Source of the DNA: Volvariella volvacea V23
Taxonomy: Eukaryota > Basidiomycota > Agaricomycetes > Agaricales > Pluteaceae
Direction of reading: 5' to 3'
Assembly (NCBI GenBank): GCA_000349905.1
Contig: KB722753.1
Span: 105,199 to 169,198, forward strand
Length of the DNA: 64,000 nt
Below, piece after piece: positions 52,033 through 64,000 of this stretch. A program made the position numbers and the translations under genes. Numbering within the stretch: the first letter of the stretch is position 1; the number at the start of each line of letters is the position of its first letter. The notes below the pieces were generated by a model, which did not search any database, was not told the DNA's origin, and saw nothing but the letters and a program-made list of their open reading frames with translations.

Positions 52033-53011
52033 GTGGGCTTGTCCAGGGCCTTTCGTAGATATGAACCAACTTGTGCGCCGCTCTTTCGCCTCTAGATCTG
52101 CACCGTTATAGTACAGGATGGGATATGTTTATCCGATCCTAAGGCGCAGTTGCTATCGTGTTGTGGGTGAGGATGATGTCAGGTGTTCATTTCAAGTCGT
52201 TACATATCATGATGGCACCAGCAATGTGATAATTGCGGTTGGAAAAACTACGCTGGATTCAATAGCTACTCGAGTCAAAAGATGCACGAAAAACAGCTTC
52301 AACGGCGAGAGGGAAAGCAAACAGCATGTAGGAAAAAGTAACAACACACGGAAGGAACCACGACACTTGGTGGTAAAAGCCACAACGTCCAAAATTGGGG
52401 AGAAAGCAGAAGCGAGCCCAACTAGAACAGAAACACAATGAACACTGCTCGTTAAAAAAGAAAGATTCGGGTATGGGCCCGGGCCCGAGGGGATGTGATT
52501 TGGGAGTACTGGGCACTTGGGCCACTGGTACTGGTAACTGATACTGGGGTGGTATATAAAGCGTATACGTAAAGAAGGAGAGGTATTATATGCGCAACAA
52601 GATGCGCGTTATAATGTTCTGCGCGTGAAGAGGCGGATATGATGAATGGCAATAACAGTGAGGTTTTTGAGGTACAAGTACGAGTGATAGCGATTTGCAG
52701 AGGACAGGTATTCGGAACCAGGGACACGGTGGCAGGGGAGAGGAAGCGAAGACGAAAGCAAGCGGGAGAGCAGAGTCTGAAGGACAGTGGTGGAAGGGTA
52801 CAACTTGAGGATTCAGAGAGGCCAGATACAGCATCGAATAGAGTATAAAGAAAGAAAGCGAATGATGTCGAGTACAACGAGAGGTAACGTTATTGAAGCA
52901 AGTCTATGTCGGACAAGAGATACAGGCCAAGTACTAAGCGACACGGGGACGAACCAAGCTTCATCACAGCAGAGAGACGGGGATGACTTGAATGTCCCCT
53001 GTCCCCCCTTC
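52033..53011. other. Convergent region between the amidohydrolase and RGS genes
   Basis: Tail-to-tail spacer. It is A- and G-rich on the plus strand, with several 60-140-codon frames on both strands that I take as chance. The part just before 53012 is probably the 3' UTR of the RGS gene. Confidence 0.4.
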
Positions 53012-54946
53012 TTACACTCGGACTGGTACTGCCAACAGGCTTCCCAGTACAATCCAGCAGATCAAGAAAGCAAGCAAGGCCGACCGAACCACAATCTCCC
53101 ACTGACCACGCACAATAATGGGATTCAACACTCTCGTGAGCGCCGAGAAAGCCGGTACAGCCGATATCCTCTTGAACCTCTCGCTAATAGACGTTTCCAT
53201 CGACATCGCACTTGAGCTCGAGTCGTCCGCGACAGAGGAAGGTGCCTTCCTACTACCACCTTTTCTGAAAGTGTCCACGCTCGTGTTAGCACTCTCAGCC
53301 GCCCTTTGTTGGTGCATCGATCGAGCCCAAATTTTCCGTGCGCATCTCGTCTGCAGTCTCGCCAAAAAGCCTTTTTGGATATCTGGTAAATCCTGGGATT
53401 GGCGGCGTAGATGGGAAGAAGCGTGGTAACGGGGTGGGCGGTTGAATTGATGAGGATAATGACGCTGAAGATATGGGAGTGCATCGAAATCAAAGTCCGA
53501 TACTGGTTGTCGCTGCTCAGTGTAAGATTGGAGCTTTTCAACGTCCCAATCATCGTCCTCTGTTAGCTCGAAAGGATGGATGAAGGATGCTGTGGTGGTG
53601 AAGGAACCTGTACCGCTGAGGGAGTCTTGAGGTGCATGTCTGGGAGATGGAGAAGGTTTGTATGTGGGAACAGACATAATGGGATTGATGGCAGGGCCTT
53701 CAATGGGGTTAGGATCGTAATATGCTTGGGAGATTTGAATTGCCGGTGGTGGTTGTGGGTCTGTTGACTCAGAGCCTGATGAAGTGGCCGTTTCTTCTCC
53801 TGAACTCAATGCGGATGTGGTCGATGTCAGGGAAGAGCGGGATGTGGCCCGTGAGACGGTGACTGAAGGTGTTGCCAAGTGGGCTGGGAGAGGGAACGAT
53901 AGTGAAGGCTGCGATTCCATTCTTGGAGATAGGGGGAACGTCGGGGAGAGGGGTGGTGAATTGATGTCAAATCGCCGAGAGGTGCGAAGGGGTTGAGGCT
54001 TGGAGATAGGAGGTCGGCTTAGCTCGAACTTTCTGAGTTGTCGCAAGTCACCAAAAACGTAGACACCCAGGCAGACACCATTTAGCGCGGCCAGCAGGAT
54101 TGTCAAGCCAAGCCACATGCCGGGGAAGGCCGCCAGTCTTGCCCATCGCGAATGGCCTTTTACAAGGTTGACTACGATAGGTGCAATTGAGCCAAGCAGA
54201 CAGAATAATGTGCCTGCTATTATGCCGCATAGAACGCGCTGTGTACCAACGTTGTTCATTTGTCCCGCCACGAAACGACGAAGACTGTCTTGAAGCATCT
54301 TTTGGACTTCTAATGCAACCTCGGTGAACGCGGCAGGCTCAGGATGAGGCGAACCGTTGACGGCATGGAAAGGCGCCAACATGCTGGATGGCAAGTTCAG
54401 TTCGTAAACTGAGTTTGGGGTAAAGAACGTCTGTTTGGCCCGCGCATAGAACATAGCGAGGTGGGAAGAACTGCACATGGCCATGTTGACGTGGAGTGAA
54501 TGCTCGTCTCTGAGCATCTTGTTGTGGGCTATCCACTGATTATACTTGGCTGTATACTCCTTTAGCCACAGAGTGAAGTAACTAGAAGCAGCCATGAGGT
54601 CAGTAGCAAACAGGGGGCCAAGAATACGCACAGGTTCTCTGCGCTCCGCTCCACGTAAAGCAACCATTCCTAAGGCATACGTGTTAATACCGCGTTTGAA
54701 CTCTGACCCAAGAGAGCTTATACCTCAAAATCCTTCAAACCTAGGGGGCGTTAGCGAGAAGACGAGATAGGAAAGAACGCAAATACCAAGAGGGGGGAGG
54801 TGTTTCCTTTCCAGAACGTCTTCGAGCCTAATCTTATACAACGGGGTCACTGCACGCAATTTGGTACCGCTTAGCTCGCTAAGATATGATAGACGCTCGT
54901 ACCACCACAGAAGCGAACTTTGCCAACTGCAGGCGGGGGGTTGCAT
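53012..54946 (-). CDS. RGS-domain membrane protein, Rax1-like
   Basis: Four exons, 54946-54787, 54740-54724, 54669-54632 and 54581-53012, give 594 residues. The N-terminal half is an RGS domain: RLEDVLERKHLPPLGLKDFE, WLLYVERSAENLYFTLWLKE, then a helical body to about residue 175. Two hydrophobic segments follow (about 188-212 and 227-249), then a long Ser/Pro-rich cytosolic loop, and a final membrane segment at about 569-592. RGS plus this membrane layout resembles fungal Rax1, which marks bud or polarity sites. RGS domains usually speed GTP hydrolysis on G-alpha, but GAP activity of this subgroup is not established. Exons 2 and 3 are only 17 and 38 nt. The start is the ATG from which the frame runs unbroken into the RGS domain. 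Confidence 0.82.
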
Positions 54947-57560
54947 ATACGAAACTAGGGATGCTCAAGTGTCAACAAGATAAGGTGGTGCGGTGGCGGA
55001 AGTCGACGAACCGGCAGACTGAACAAGGCCTTGAGGGACGGCCTGGTGAGACGGGGCTGGGTCTGGACGAATGACGTTTGTTGGGCGGACATTATGGCAG
55101 AGCCCAGGGGGCTGGTTGGGAGGAAAGATTAGGAGGAGGGAGGGGGAGTGGAGAGAAGTCGGGGAGCCCAGAGGAGGAGGCAGGAAAAATGAAGAGATTG
55201 ATATATAGCAAATAGGAACGAGGCCAGTTGGGCAGCTGTCAACCTGAGAAGCTAATCTGAGCCGAACAAGATAATCCCGTAAGCCCTCCGCCTCGCTCCA
55301 ATTCTTAGCGCCCCGATTCCACCAGAGCCCGCATGCGCTGCGTCGTCGACCCTTTCTTCAGCTCAAAAATCCGCGCAAAATCGTCCAAAAACTCGCGGAA
55401 ATGCGCCAGGTCCGGACGAGCGACACAACGAAGATCATTGTTTCCTAATCCAGCAGAGTTCACGTGCCCTGCTTGCTGTCATTCCTCGGCAACGCCAACT
55501 CTGGCAGAATCATTGCTACTCCACCACTAAACCGCCCAGTAGCTTCATTCCTGCGGCTCGACGCGGCCCAGCACTCTCCGAACAGCCCCAGCTTCTAGTC
55601 GCCACACGCTTCACGGTAGCACACGGATCTTTGAAACCTCGCGCTACTTGGCAAATCTATAAAATCAATCTTTTGTTCCATTATTTTTTGTTATTTTCCC
55701 ATCGCCCTCGGCCCTTGTACTGCTGGTCATCTGCCCTCGGTTCTGCTGCGACATGTCGTTACCAATCTGAACCTGGCATGGTGATTCACGACATCTGGCA
55801 GTAGGAATAGCCTCGTGCTGGAACATACAGGATCATTGGCTTATCGCTCACAGAACCTGAATTCGTCCTTGGGGCAATGACGAAGCATGTCCTATCACGC
55901 CGTTCAGCCCTGAAGACAAGCCTCTTAAATATAAATGCAGAATCGTTGACGGATTCCGTCATATGCAATGGCGTTCTGCCTTGTGCTCGTTATCGGTCGA
56001 CCTCCAACTCTGCTCCCCGATGCTTCCCTTTTTTCTCGTCGATGAAACGACTTTAGGGCGGATTTTTTTGTACCCGTTCATTCCGTGAAATTAACACCCT
56101 GAATTTTCTTGCTTCTTGTACCTGGAAATCCTCGAGGTGATAAACTAATTCAATTTTAAGCTCCAGTACTTCCCATCCCTTGGGAACGCGTCAGAATCAA
56201 GTATGTCTTGGTTTTTTTCGCAAGTTCAGTATCAGTGTCATTCCCATGAAGCACTCCATCTGCTTTCTTTATTTTCAGCTATAGCAGCCTCTGTCTACCC
56301 TCCTACCCGCACCCCCTGCAGGAAGGACCAACAAACTTAATTCAATGTGAAAAGTTATCTGTCACATCGGAGCCAGAAGGCTTGCGAGCGCCAGGGCCCA
56401 GCGACGCGTCAGTATTTTACATACGCTCTACCGCCCCTTCCCATTCTTTTGCTATTTACTATTAGCTAGAATTCACAAAGGAATTTCCATTCCCATTTTC
56501 TCCTGCCTTCTTCAGAAGACTTCAGGTTCACTGACACCTTCTGAAGATCTGCCCATGGGTTCTTTTCCATGACAGTCGAGGGGGGAATCGCAGGTCGCAC
56601 AAATGCAGCGACGGTGTCATTTACGAGACGGGTTGTCATTCCTACAGCCCATTTGTCGCGCCGTTGCCTTGCATCGTTATGGTCAGCTGGATGGGGCTTA
56701 ATAGGCGCAGACCTTTTGGGAATGAGCGTTCTGGAGAATCAGTGCAATTCATTAATGGCACATCGATTCCCCCCATCCCGGTGGACTCGGATTCACGCAC
56801 TACGGTCGAACCTCCTCAATCCTTGGTTTGACAGAGAAGAAACTTTATTAGGTCCAGTCCAGGCAGTGCTTGCAGGGCCCAGGGGGCTAACTTCGGAGAA
56901 CTACCGTGCCCGTGACATATCTGCCTGTTGTGGGATCTAATTGCGGGCTTCATAGGCAGCTTTGATAGTGCACGATTAATAGGGACACCCAGGATATTCC
57001 TGCCCTTGACTACGATATGCTCTGCGGCGCTCAGGCATAGGCATCTGCATCTGGCCTCAGGCCCAGACACGGGCGTGAAGAGGGGGGTGGATTTGGGACC
57101 GGGTGTGCTCTAGCCACTGATCCAATGTAATGAATTATTCCAAGTCCATTCTATGATACATCGGAATGTAAGCATAAGAAAACATCCATTGTCCCATAGC
57201 AGTAGTACTGTACTAGAGCATTCTCCAACAAAACACGACATAGCAGAACAGATCTAAAGAGGAGGATACAACATTAGCAATACCATACAGTAAGAGCATA
57301 AGCGCCCGACGCCACAGCACCCTCTCACCCAAGATACAATGCTCATCCACCAACTTGGCTATAGACGCCACATGGTATGGTTTCCCCCATCCCATATGGC
57401 GTAAGACGGCGATAACAGCATGGCACTAACCTACAACCCTCCAACTGATCGGCATGATACGTCTCATCAACAGTGGCGATAAGTTAGGGTACACATACGG
57501 CACCACTTGACGAGACCTCGCACAACTTCTATTCGCTTCCGCCTCCAGACCAGACCGCCG
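54947..57560. other. Intergenic region between the RGS and F-box genes
   Basis: The part near 54950-55300 is the presumed RGS promoter. The middle is T-rich with poly(T) runs (55680-55700, 56060). A 123-codon plus-strand frame at 56569-56940 has no recognisable domain and I leave it out. No tRNA or repeat was seen. Confidence 0.45.
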
Positions 57561-58978
57561 TTAGTGCAGGTGCAAACGATGACCAAGCGTCTTGGACAAC
57601 ATCTGCGCGTGATGCGACGTGAACCTCTCACAATCCACAATAGCAACGTGCCCCAGCGTCGCCTCCATATAATGATCCGTAAATTCCACGCGCGTGCCAA
57701 GTGCGTCGACAATCGCGGCTCCAGAGAGTCTTTGACAATTGTACAAAGACAACCTTTTGAGATGAGGCAGCCGGACCTGCAGCGACTCTTCTCCGGATAC
57801 GGCATAAGGTCGAAAGAGGTTGATAACTTTATCTGACATGTCGGATGCGACGATGAGGAACTCCTCCAGCGTGTTGAGGCGGTTGAACATGTAGTTGAAG
57901 TCCTTTGTGCGCATGTCGCTAAAGTCCATTTCCAGCACCCGTATAGGAGGGTGCGAACGATGGATCAGCGTCCGCAGACCCATTCCGGTGGCGTGATCGC
58001 TCGATGGTGATTGAGAAGGATCTTGTGCCTCATCAGCGCTGTCCCCCTCCTCTTGATAGAGCCCTGGAAGGGCAAATTCGACGTTTAGTAGGCCAAGATA
58101 GAGTTGGCTTAAATTGGGAGCATCGATGTGCGATAAAAGAGCTCTGGTCATGCACGTGCTCCTCAATGTCAATGTATGAAGGTAGGGTAGGCGAACGACA
58201 GGAAGAGTTGGGCAGGTTGAGACGTTGTCGTGAGTCCATCCCCAAAAATAGAACGTTTCAAGTCGGGGACAGGCAGACAGGAAGTTGAGGACGTCGTACG
58301 CGAGCGTGTATTGCCCAGTGACCATGTATTCTGTCACGGTAAGATTGGTGAATCCGAGGGGAATGAGGCTGTCCGGACTGGGAAGTTCGCGAACCCAGAT
58401 ATTCATGGTGTATCGTGAAGATGTGGGAGATTGTCGGCTGAAGGTGGCTCGGCCCTCCGTGTCTAGCTCATCCCAATCGTCGTCGACGACATTCACGGCC
58501 AGGTCTGTGCAGGGCTGCACTGGATCCTCCGATGTGCTGAGCAATGTGGAGGCCTCCGAGCGTTCCCCAACGAGGTTGAAGTTTCGCCATCGGCTGATGG
58601 AGGGAATGAGGGGTGCGAGGAGGGAAAGGATTTTGTCCGAGGATGTAACTTGAAGTTCTACATCGAACGGTAGTGGTTTCGATTTATCTATCCACAGCTC
58701 GGCTTGCTTCTGTGACGAGACCAACAGACGGATGTCGTCGTTCAAGGAAATGTGTTGCCAAATCCGCGGGGAAGTGTCCACAATGTCCCTCCACCTGCGA
58801 CATACGGACCGAAGGGTCAAAGGGATCAGCGCTTCGTTGTATGTGCATAAGACGAAGATTTCGATGAGGAGTTCGGGTGGAAGGAGGTCAGTCCAAGGAT
58901 AAGAGTCCTAGTTGAGTCATGCGATGAGCGTCAACGTATCCAAACCTTGGAACGAAAGCGATGGCTAACTTGAGACAT
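57561..58978 (-). CDS. F-box protein
   Basis: Two exons, 58978-58946 and 58907-57561, joined by a short 38-nt intron; 459 residues. The F-box is at residues about 17-60: TDLLPPELLIEIFVLCTYNE followed by LRSVCRRWRDIVDTSPRIWQ. The rest has irregular leucine-rich stretches (LPYLHTLTLRSTC, IRVLEMDFSDM, LPHLKRLSLYNCQRL). F-box proteins link substrates to Skp1-Cullin ubiquitin ligases; the target here is unknown. This is one of the large F-box set common in Agaricomycetes. The first exon codes for only 11 residues, so the start is less certain than the body. It is divergent from RPS19, 631 bp away. Confidence 0.8.
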
Positions 58979-59609
58979 GATGGCTGTTTAGGGCTTGAAG
59001 GGCAGGAGAAGCAGCACCAGAGATGGTTGGTAGGAGAAGGGCGCAAAGAGAAGCAGGACTGTAGCACGTCCAGCTGGTTTTGCTTGAAAGATAGATGAAT
59101 AAGATGCTATATTGGGGCACGTGGGAATATTCGGAACAAAGCCTCGCCTTCTCCAGGGCTTCGTCCAGTTCGTCCCGCCTCCGCGGATTGCATCGTTCGC
59201 CCATCAAGCTGCCATCGAGGGAGAATGCGGAGCAGAGAGTGCTTGGACACCGTCAGGTTGCATTGTTCAGCCTTTCGTGGCCAACTTGAGATGCGGGTCG
59301 ATGGCGAGGAATAAATGACTGTATTGGAAAAATACGCAACAGCTGCCATCGATGGCGGAGGAGGCCCGCGAAAATAAGTATGCCAATCGTAGAATCAGAG
59401 CAAAATCCATCAGACCCCGTTCTTTTCTCTCGCCATGCTGCTCCCATTTTGGGCGCTGACTCAGCGAGTTCTAATACCCAAAACTGTATAGTTCTCGGCA
59501 TTACCCACAAGCCGCCACTCACGGACGGCCACTGAGAGCAAAAGAGATACACACAAGCCCGTCAACGTCGTGCTCGCGAACCTACGCGCCTACCTCAAGA
59601 TAAATCAAC
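58979..59609. promoter_or_regulatory. Divergent promoter region of the F-box gene and RPS19
   Basis: 631 bp between start codons that point apart. The right part should contain the strong ribosomal-protein promoter, with short pyrimidine-rich stretches. Open frames in it on both strands are taken as chance. No TATA box stands out. Confidence 0.4.
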
Positions 59610-60194
59610 ATGCCGGGAGTACGAGATATTGGGTACATTATGCCATCAAGTTTGCAGAGTGTGATTCTGATCCTGGTTTCAACTCAGCGCAGACGCCTTC
59701 ATTGAGGCATACGCATCTCACCTCAAGCGATCCGGAAAGCTGGAAGTCCCAGCATGGGTCGATCTTGTGAAGACTGCTGCATACAAGGAGTTGGCCCCTT
59801 ATGATCCTGATTGGTTCTACGTTCGTGCTGGTGGGTCTTATTCAGTGATCAAATGTACTTTATTTGACTATATAGTAATGGGATAACAGCTGCCGTTGCA
59901 CGACACATCTACCTTCGCAAGGACGTCGGAATTGGTGCCCTAACAAAACTTCACGGTGGTCGCAACCGCCGCGGCAACCGTCCATCTCACCACGCAGACT
60001 CCTCATCAAACATCCAGCGAAAGGTCTGCCAGTCGCTGGAGAAGATTGGCGTTTTGGAGAAATCTGACAACGGCGGACGAAGGATCACACAGGATGGACA
60101 GAGAGACTTGGACCAGATCGCTACAGCAGTCATCGAGGCTGCCAAGCAGGCGGAGGACGAGGAGGAGGAAGGTGGTGAAGAGGATGAGGAGTAA
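59610..60194 (+). CDS. RPS19: 40S ribosomal protein S19 (eS19)
   Basis: Three exons, 59610-59632, 59688-59830 and 59890-60194; 156 residues. The product begins [20 protein letters not shown] and contains [60 protein letters not shown] and [20 protein letters not shown], all hallmark eS19 sequence. It ends in an acidic tail of Glu and Asp. The protein sits in the head of the small subunit and is needed for 18S rRNA maturation. The acceptor of exon 2 was placed at the CTCAG before 59688; the next AG, three codons later in the sequence, would break the frame. The very short first exon is common in fungal ribosomal-protein genes. Confidence 0.93.
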
Positions 60195-61611
60195 ACGCTT
60201 TCGACTTGACCATGCCCCCACCTGCGTATGACCTTGCAGTCACCTTGTCTACTCGTTATGCAGCATGCGCTTACAAAATATTCCCTCTCGATATCACTAT
60301 CTCTGTATGAATAATGTCCCACTGCGAGCATTGGCATAACGTGTACTTTTCGGGGCATTCAGCTACTTTTCGTCATACCACATGTTAGTGGGCTCTGCAC
60401 ACGCATGTTGTCGATTGCTCGAGATAGCAAACTCGCTGGGAACAACACGCTTCCAGCAGGCAAATAAATACGACTTATGAAGCAGGGTTTATGACACATA
60501 CAGCGTTGATAACCGTCCTTCAATTTAGGCCGTCCTTGCTTCCAGTGAGCATCTCTTAATTTCCGTTATTCTTGGGATGAGATTTGTTTGGCATGTGCAA
60601 GTGGAGTAAACAAAGGCAAACGTTGGACTCCTATCTGTTTGAACGCGAACGAACTAGGCGCGTCTCAACGCCGATTCTAGCTCTTGGAATTCTGTCACCA
60701 AAACAGTCTTTGAGTGCGACAAGAGCGGGTCTTGCAAGCCCAGTCAGATTTTTTTGATACCCTTGCGACCGTCCTTCCTGTCCTGATCGCCCTCAGCTCC
60801 ACAGCACCAGTGCCGCCATGTGATCACCTAAGCCATGCCATGTCGTTGTCAGCGATGCCATGCTTCTCGCAATTTACGAATTTCTCTCCTCTAGCATCCA
60901 ATGTACTCCTTGCCAGCGAGGAACTCGACAAACGCTTTACAGCCCCAAGGCTCTTGGCTAGGTTCGATGAAGGATTCGGTCCCTTATCTAGTTCAGTTCT
61001 CGGTGACGACATAGCCAGCGCTCCGATAATCAATACGTTAGGTACGGATACGTCGGGATGGTAACAACATCTTCGGCGCTGTTCAGGGTTAATTATGAGT
61101 AAAATGAGTGCCCCACGTGGGCCGAAATGGCAAGGAAGTGTACTTCAACGAGGGTGGCGCAGTAGAAGGTAGTTGGACCAGCTTCTACCATCTTCGAATC
61201 CTCTGGTGTAGTAAGCTCGTAGCCTCAACACCGCCCAAGCGTCAACGACTCTCTCTACCTTTGCCTTCCTCGCTTCCATACTACGTGCTGGACACCACTG
61301 ATAACCCTTGTATGATTGAAACCTGAATTAGGTATGTCAACCCTTCAGTACCTCGATGGTAATTGCCAAGGCTGTGGTGACAAGCATTACCCGACAGCGT
61401 AAAGAGCGAATCTGTTAAGAACAAATTTCGGCCATCCCGTTCGTTCCATACTTTCTTTCCTCCTGCCCCTCCGACTCCCGTCAGCCACTTGTTGGGGGGC
61501 GCCTCTTTTTCCTACGACGCTTTCGAAATTGCGAAGGCAGCCCACTTTCCTTTAATTACCCAAGGCCAATCTAGCCTCCACAATCTTTTTGTTAACAGCA
61601 AATCCTCAAGA
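60195..61611. other. Intergenic region before the glucanase gene
   Basis: Includes the RPS19 3' flank. A 116-codon plus-strand frame at 60714-61064 and a 72-codon one at 61108-61326 could be parts of a small gene, but I found no family and no convincing splice. The last about 150 bp are the presumed promoter of the glucanase gene. Confidence 0.4.
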
Positions 61612-63990
61612 ATGGTTCCCCTGAGTTTGTTCGTTCTACCTTTCTTGTCGCTCGTTTTGCCGGCGCTGGGTACTAGCGTTGTGCATCCTTCTCGCGAAAG
61701 CCCCGTCTCCGCGAGAAATTATAGCACTTTCCCATTCGACGATCCACGTGAGCTTGAAAAACGCGCTGGCGAAAAATACGTTTTTATGCATCATGTAAGT
61801 GGGCGCTCGTGATTTTTTCCCTTTTGGATTGGACGCTCACAATTTTGAATTTTAAGATTGTTGGAAGTGAGTCATCGTCGCTTATTATTAATTGATAAAA
61901 TGTGTATCAATTCTTGGTTATCAGATACGTAAGTGAAGGGTATCTCGCCGCCTGCGAAGGAGCTAATTATCAGTGTAGGTACTCTTTCACACAAGCAGAC
62001 TGGGTCGACGATTTCCAGCGAATGCAAGCCAAGGGAGTGTATGTGCCCCATTGCTGTCACGCTCACATGCCACTCACCGGTCTGCGATTAGTGATGCTGT
62101 TGCAATGAACATTGGTAGCTCCTCCTGGCAGCGTGCCCAGGTTGCTTCTGCCTATGCTGCCGCTCAGTCAATGGGCACCGGCTTCAAGCTCTTCTTCTCC
62201 TTTGATTTTACGGAGATGGGATGTGATGTAAACGACATAATTTCGAGAGTCAACGAATTCGCAAACCACCCGAACCAATTTAAAGTAAACGGTAGACCAA
62301 TGATATCCAGCTTCGCCGGTGACTGTCTTGGTCATGGTGGGTGGGCTTATCTCAAAGCTCAGACTAACGGATATGTTATGCCATTCATTTGGGGTCTTGA
62401 GGGACAATTTAACAATTGGCCTGAATTGGATTCTTGGTTCTGGTGAGTTACGGAGATGTTGCGTTGTTTCTATGGCACCTACTTTTTTGAAAAATAGCTG
62501 GGGCTGTGCGTGGCCTCAAGGCAACCAGGACAAAACGGTAAGTCGACTTATGACCTCATACGTACCAGTGATTTCTCACAGGCGACCAGAGCGCCGATGA
62601 TGAATACTGTATGCGCTCCTGTTCATCGCGCTATTAACGGCTGTATTGAAATTTATGTAGACATGAGCCAGCTGGGCAGTCGCTATGCCACCTCGGTCAG
62701 CATGTGGATGTTGTACGTCGCGTCTTTTGATGTGGGTCTGGTGTCCTTGCTGACCTCTACTAGCACCCACTTTGGCTATAAAAACTTCTACCAACGCGGT
62801 GACAATTGGCTCATCAATAATCGCTGGGAGCAGCTCGTAGCGATGAGGGATCGATTAACCTTTGTTGAGATGGTCACTTGGTGCGCCGTTCATTTATCCT
62901 TTTAGAGCTCTTGATGCTAAGCAATAGTGCCCCTATCCAGGAATGACTTTGGCGAGTCAGATTAGTGAGTGGAGCGGTCAGAGTATCTCCAGTACCAATC
63001 TGACGCGTTCCAGCTTCGGACCGATTAAAGGCGAGCAGCCTGCTGGCACAACCTGGGCCACTGGTTTCCCGCATACTGCCTGGTTCGACATGTCCCAGTA
63101 CTACATCACTGCCTTCAAAACAGGCTCTTATCCACCAATCACGGTGAGCACCACTTTACATCTTCGTTGGCTTGCTATAAATAGTGGCCCTGGAAAATAG
63201 CAAGACGTAATTTATTATTGGGCCCGTCCCCACCCAACTCACGCAACAGCATCCGCAGACCCACTTGGAAAACCCACTGGATGGGATTGGTCTGAGGTAT
63301 CGTCCTTGTTAGCGTTCTGTGCGCAAAACTAAAGCATGATGCCAGGATTTCCTGTGGGCCGCTGTCTTCGCCACCGGTCCCGCCAGTGTTACACTCCAAT
63401 GCGGTGGCAGCTCGCAGACCTTCAACGTTAATGCTGGTGTCAACAAGCTCAAGGTTCCTACCGCCCCTGGAAGGATCACCGTGAGCATGAATAGGAATGG
63501 TGCTACTATAATTAACCAATCGCCGAGTGATTTCACCTTCACTAATAATCCCACGCTTTGTAAGTTGCACAGGGGCAGTGTGGATTGAATAACTAACGCA
63601 GTTGGCTAGATAACTACAACGCGTATGTGGGTGCTGCCTGTGAGTTTCTTGTTGACCCAAACACGCACCCATAGCAACTGATATACGTCATTATAGATGC
63701 CTCTGGGACGCCACCGCCACCACCACCCCCCACGACAACCACCACCGCGATATCCACACCCACATCCACCCCTGTTAATGGGTTCTCTTACTATGGTTGT
63801 GTGGCAGAAGGAACGACAGGGTCACGCCGTGCACTTACTGGAGCTAGCTTTTCCCAACCCAACATGACCCCTCAAGTTTGTCAGTCGCTGTGCTCCAGTT
63901 TCAGGTATGCAGGGGTTGAATACAGGTAAGTGGACGTAGCCGCTCCTCGTGTCTGATGCTAATGATTAATTATTTTTTGTAGCAATGAAT
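61612..63990 (+). CDS. Alpha-1,3-glucanase (glycoside hydrolase family 71) with C-terminal WSC domain, partial
   Basis: Exons: 61612-61794, 61857-61866, 61925-61928, 61979-62038, 62092-62442, 62498-62537, 62590-62608, 62661-62712, 62764-62880, 62941-62964, 63014-63143, 63201-63296, 63346-63559, 63609-63638, 63697-63925 and 63983-63990. The last is followed by a GTAAGT donor, so the gene runs off the window. It has a signal peptide (LSLFVLPFLSLVLPALG) and a KR-type propeptide site. The GH71 core is plain: KYVFMHHIVGNTYSFTQADW, AVAMNIGSSSWQRAQVASAY, FKLFFSFDFTEMGC, PMISSFAGDC, VEMVTWNDFGESDYFGPIKG and YYITAFKTGSYP. A Pro/Thr linker leads into a WSC domain (GFSYYGCVAEGTTGSRRALT ... CQSLCSSF). 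It is secreted and should cut alpha-1,3-glucan of fungal walls. Exon 3 is four bases long. Confidence 0.9.
61925..61928 (+). other. Four-nucleotide microexon in the GH71 gene
   Basis: ATAC, preceded by TTATCAG and followed by GTAAGT. With it, the junctions spell G-N-T-Y (GGA A|AT AC|G TAC), the conserved GNTY of this family, and the frame continues. Without it the frame is lost. Both flanking introns (58 and 50 nt) have normal lengths and good splice sites. Confidence 0.8.
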
Positions 63991-64000
63991 GTAAGTTCAA

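Noticed and set aside
56569..56940. A 123-codon plus-strand frame
   Set aside because: It has no domain, no homology I recognise and no splice partner in a T-rich intergenic region.
59631..59697. An apparent one-base frameshift at the RPS19 first intron
   Set aside because: Using the CTCAG acceptor ending at 59687 instead of GCGCAG keeps the frame and gives a normal N-terminus.
63285..63346. An apparent frameshift before DFLWAAVFA in the glucanase gene
   Set aside because: The donor at 63297 (GAG followed by GTATCG) restores the frame, so no break is needed.

Overview
This window is nuclear DNA from a filamentous basidiomycete, most likely an Agaricomycete. The recognisable genes are ordinary fungal housekeeping genes, but they are cut by very many short introns (mostly 47-85 nt, GT-AG), and several exons are tiny. 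A secreted alpha-1,3-glucanase with a WSC module and a fungal hexose transporter also fit. I cannot name the genus. Gene models were spliced by hand from reading-frame continuity and family motifs, not from transcripts.

Layout: 1-1320 is AT-rich transposon-like DNA with no CpG in its first 1,172 bases and a ~315 bp foldback element. Then follow an Ecl1-family zinc protein (1738-3246, +) and a ~9 kb stretch (4.0-13.0 kb) where I recognise no gene. At 13-17.6 kb a NUDCD1-like CS-domain protein (+) faces a Ptc2/3-like PP2C phosphatase (-) tail to tail. The 18-22 kb stretch holds poorly resolved genes or relics, including an F-box/LRR-like one (-). A sugar transporter with 21 exons follows (22144-25110, -), then a MYND-like zinc-finger protein (+) and BUD22 (-). 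BUD22 shares a 212 bp head-to-head region with TBCD (29941-34589, +), which is followed 193 bp later by the V-ATPase B subunit gene (+).

A gene-poor stretch (36.9-41.5 kb) leads to a TCP11/SOK1 protein (+), and another (44.0-48.8 kb) to thymidylate synthase (+), with a MluI cell-cycle box just upstream. Next come an amidohydrolase carrying a frameshift (+), a Rax1-like RGS membrane protein (-), an F-box protein (-), ribosomal protein S19 (+), and a GH71 alpha-1,3-glucanase that runs off the right edge.

The genes do not form a cluster with one shared function. The most unusual content is in RNA splicing: five exons of 8-17 nt in the transporter, a 4-nt exon in the glucanase, an AT-AC intron with a U2-type ATAAGT donor in TBCD and a GC-AG intron in the V-ATPase gene. 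Two conserved genes look damaged or mis-assembled: PP2C lacks the expected start codon and the amidohydrolase has a frameshift. No complete mobile element, CRISPR array or rRNA gene was seen, and no tRNA was spotted by eye.
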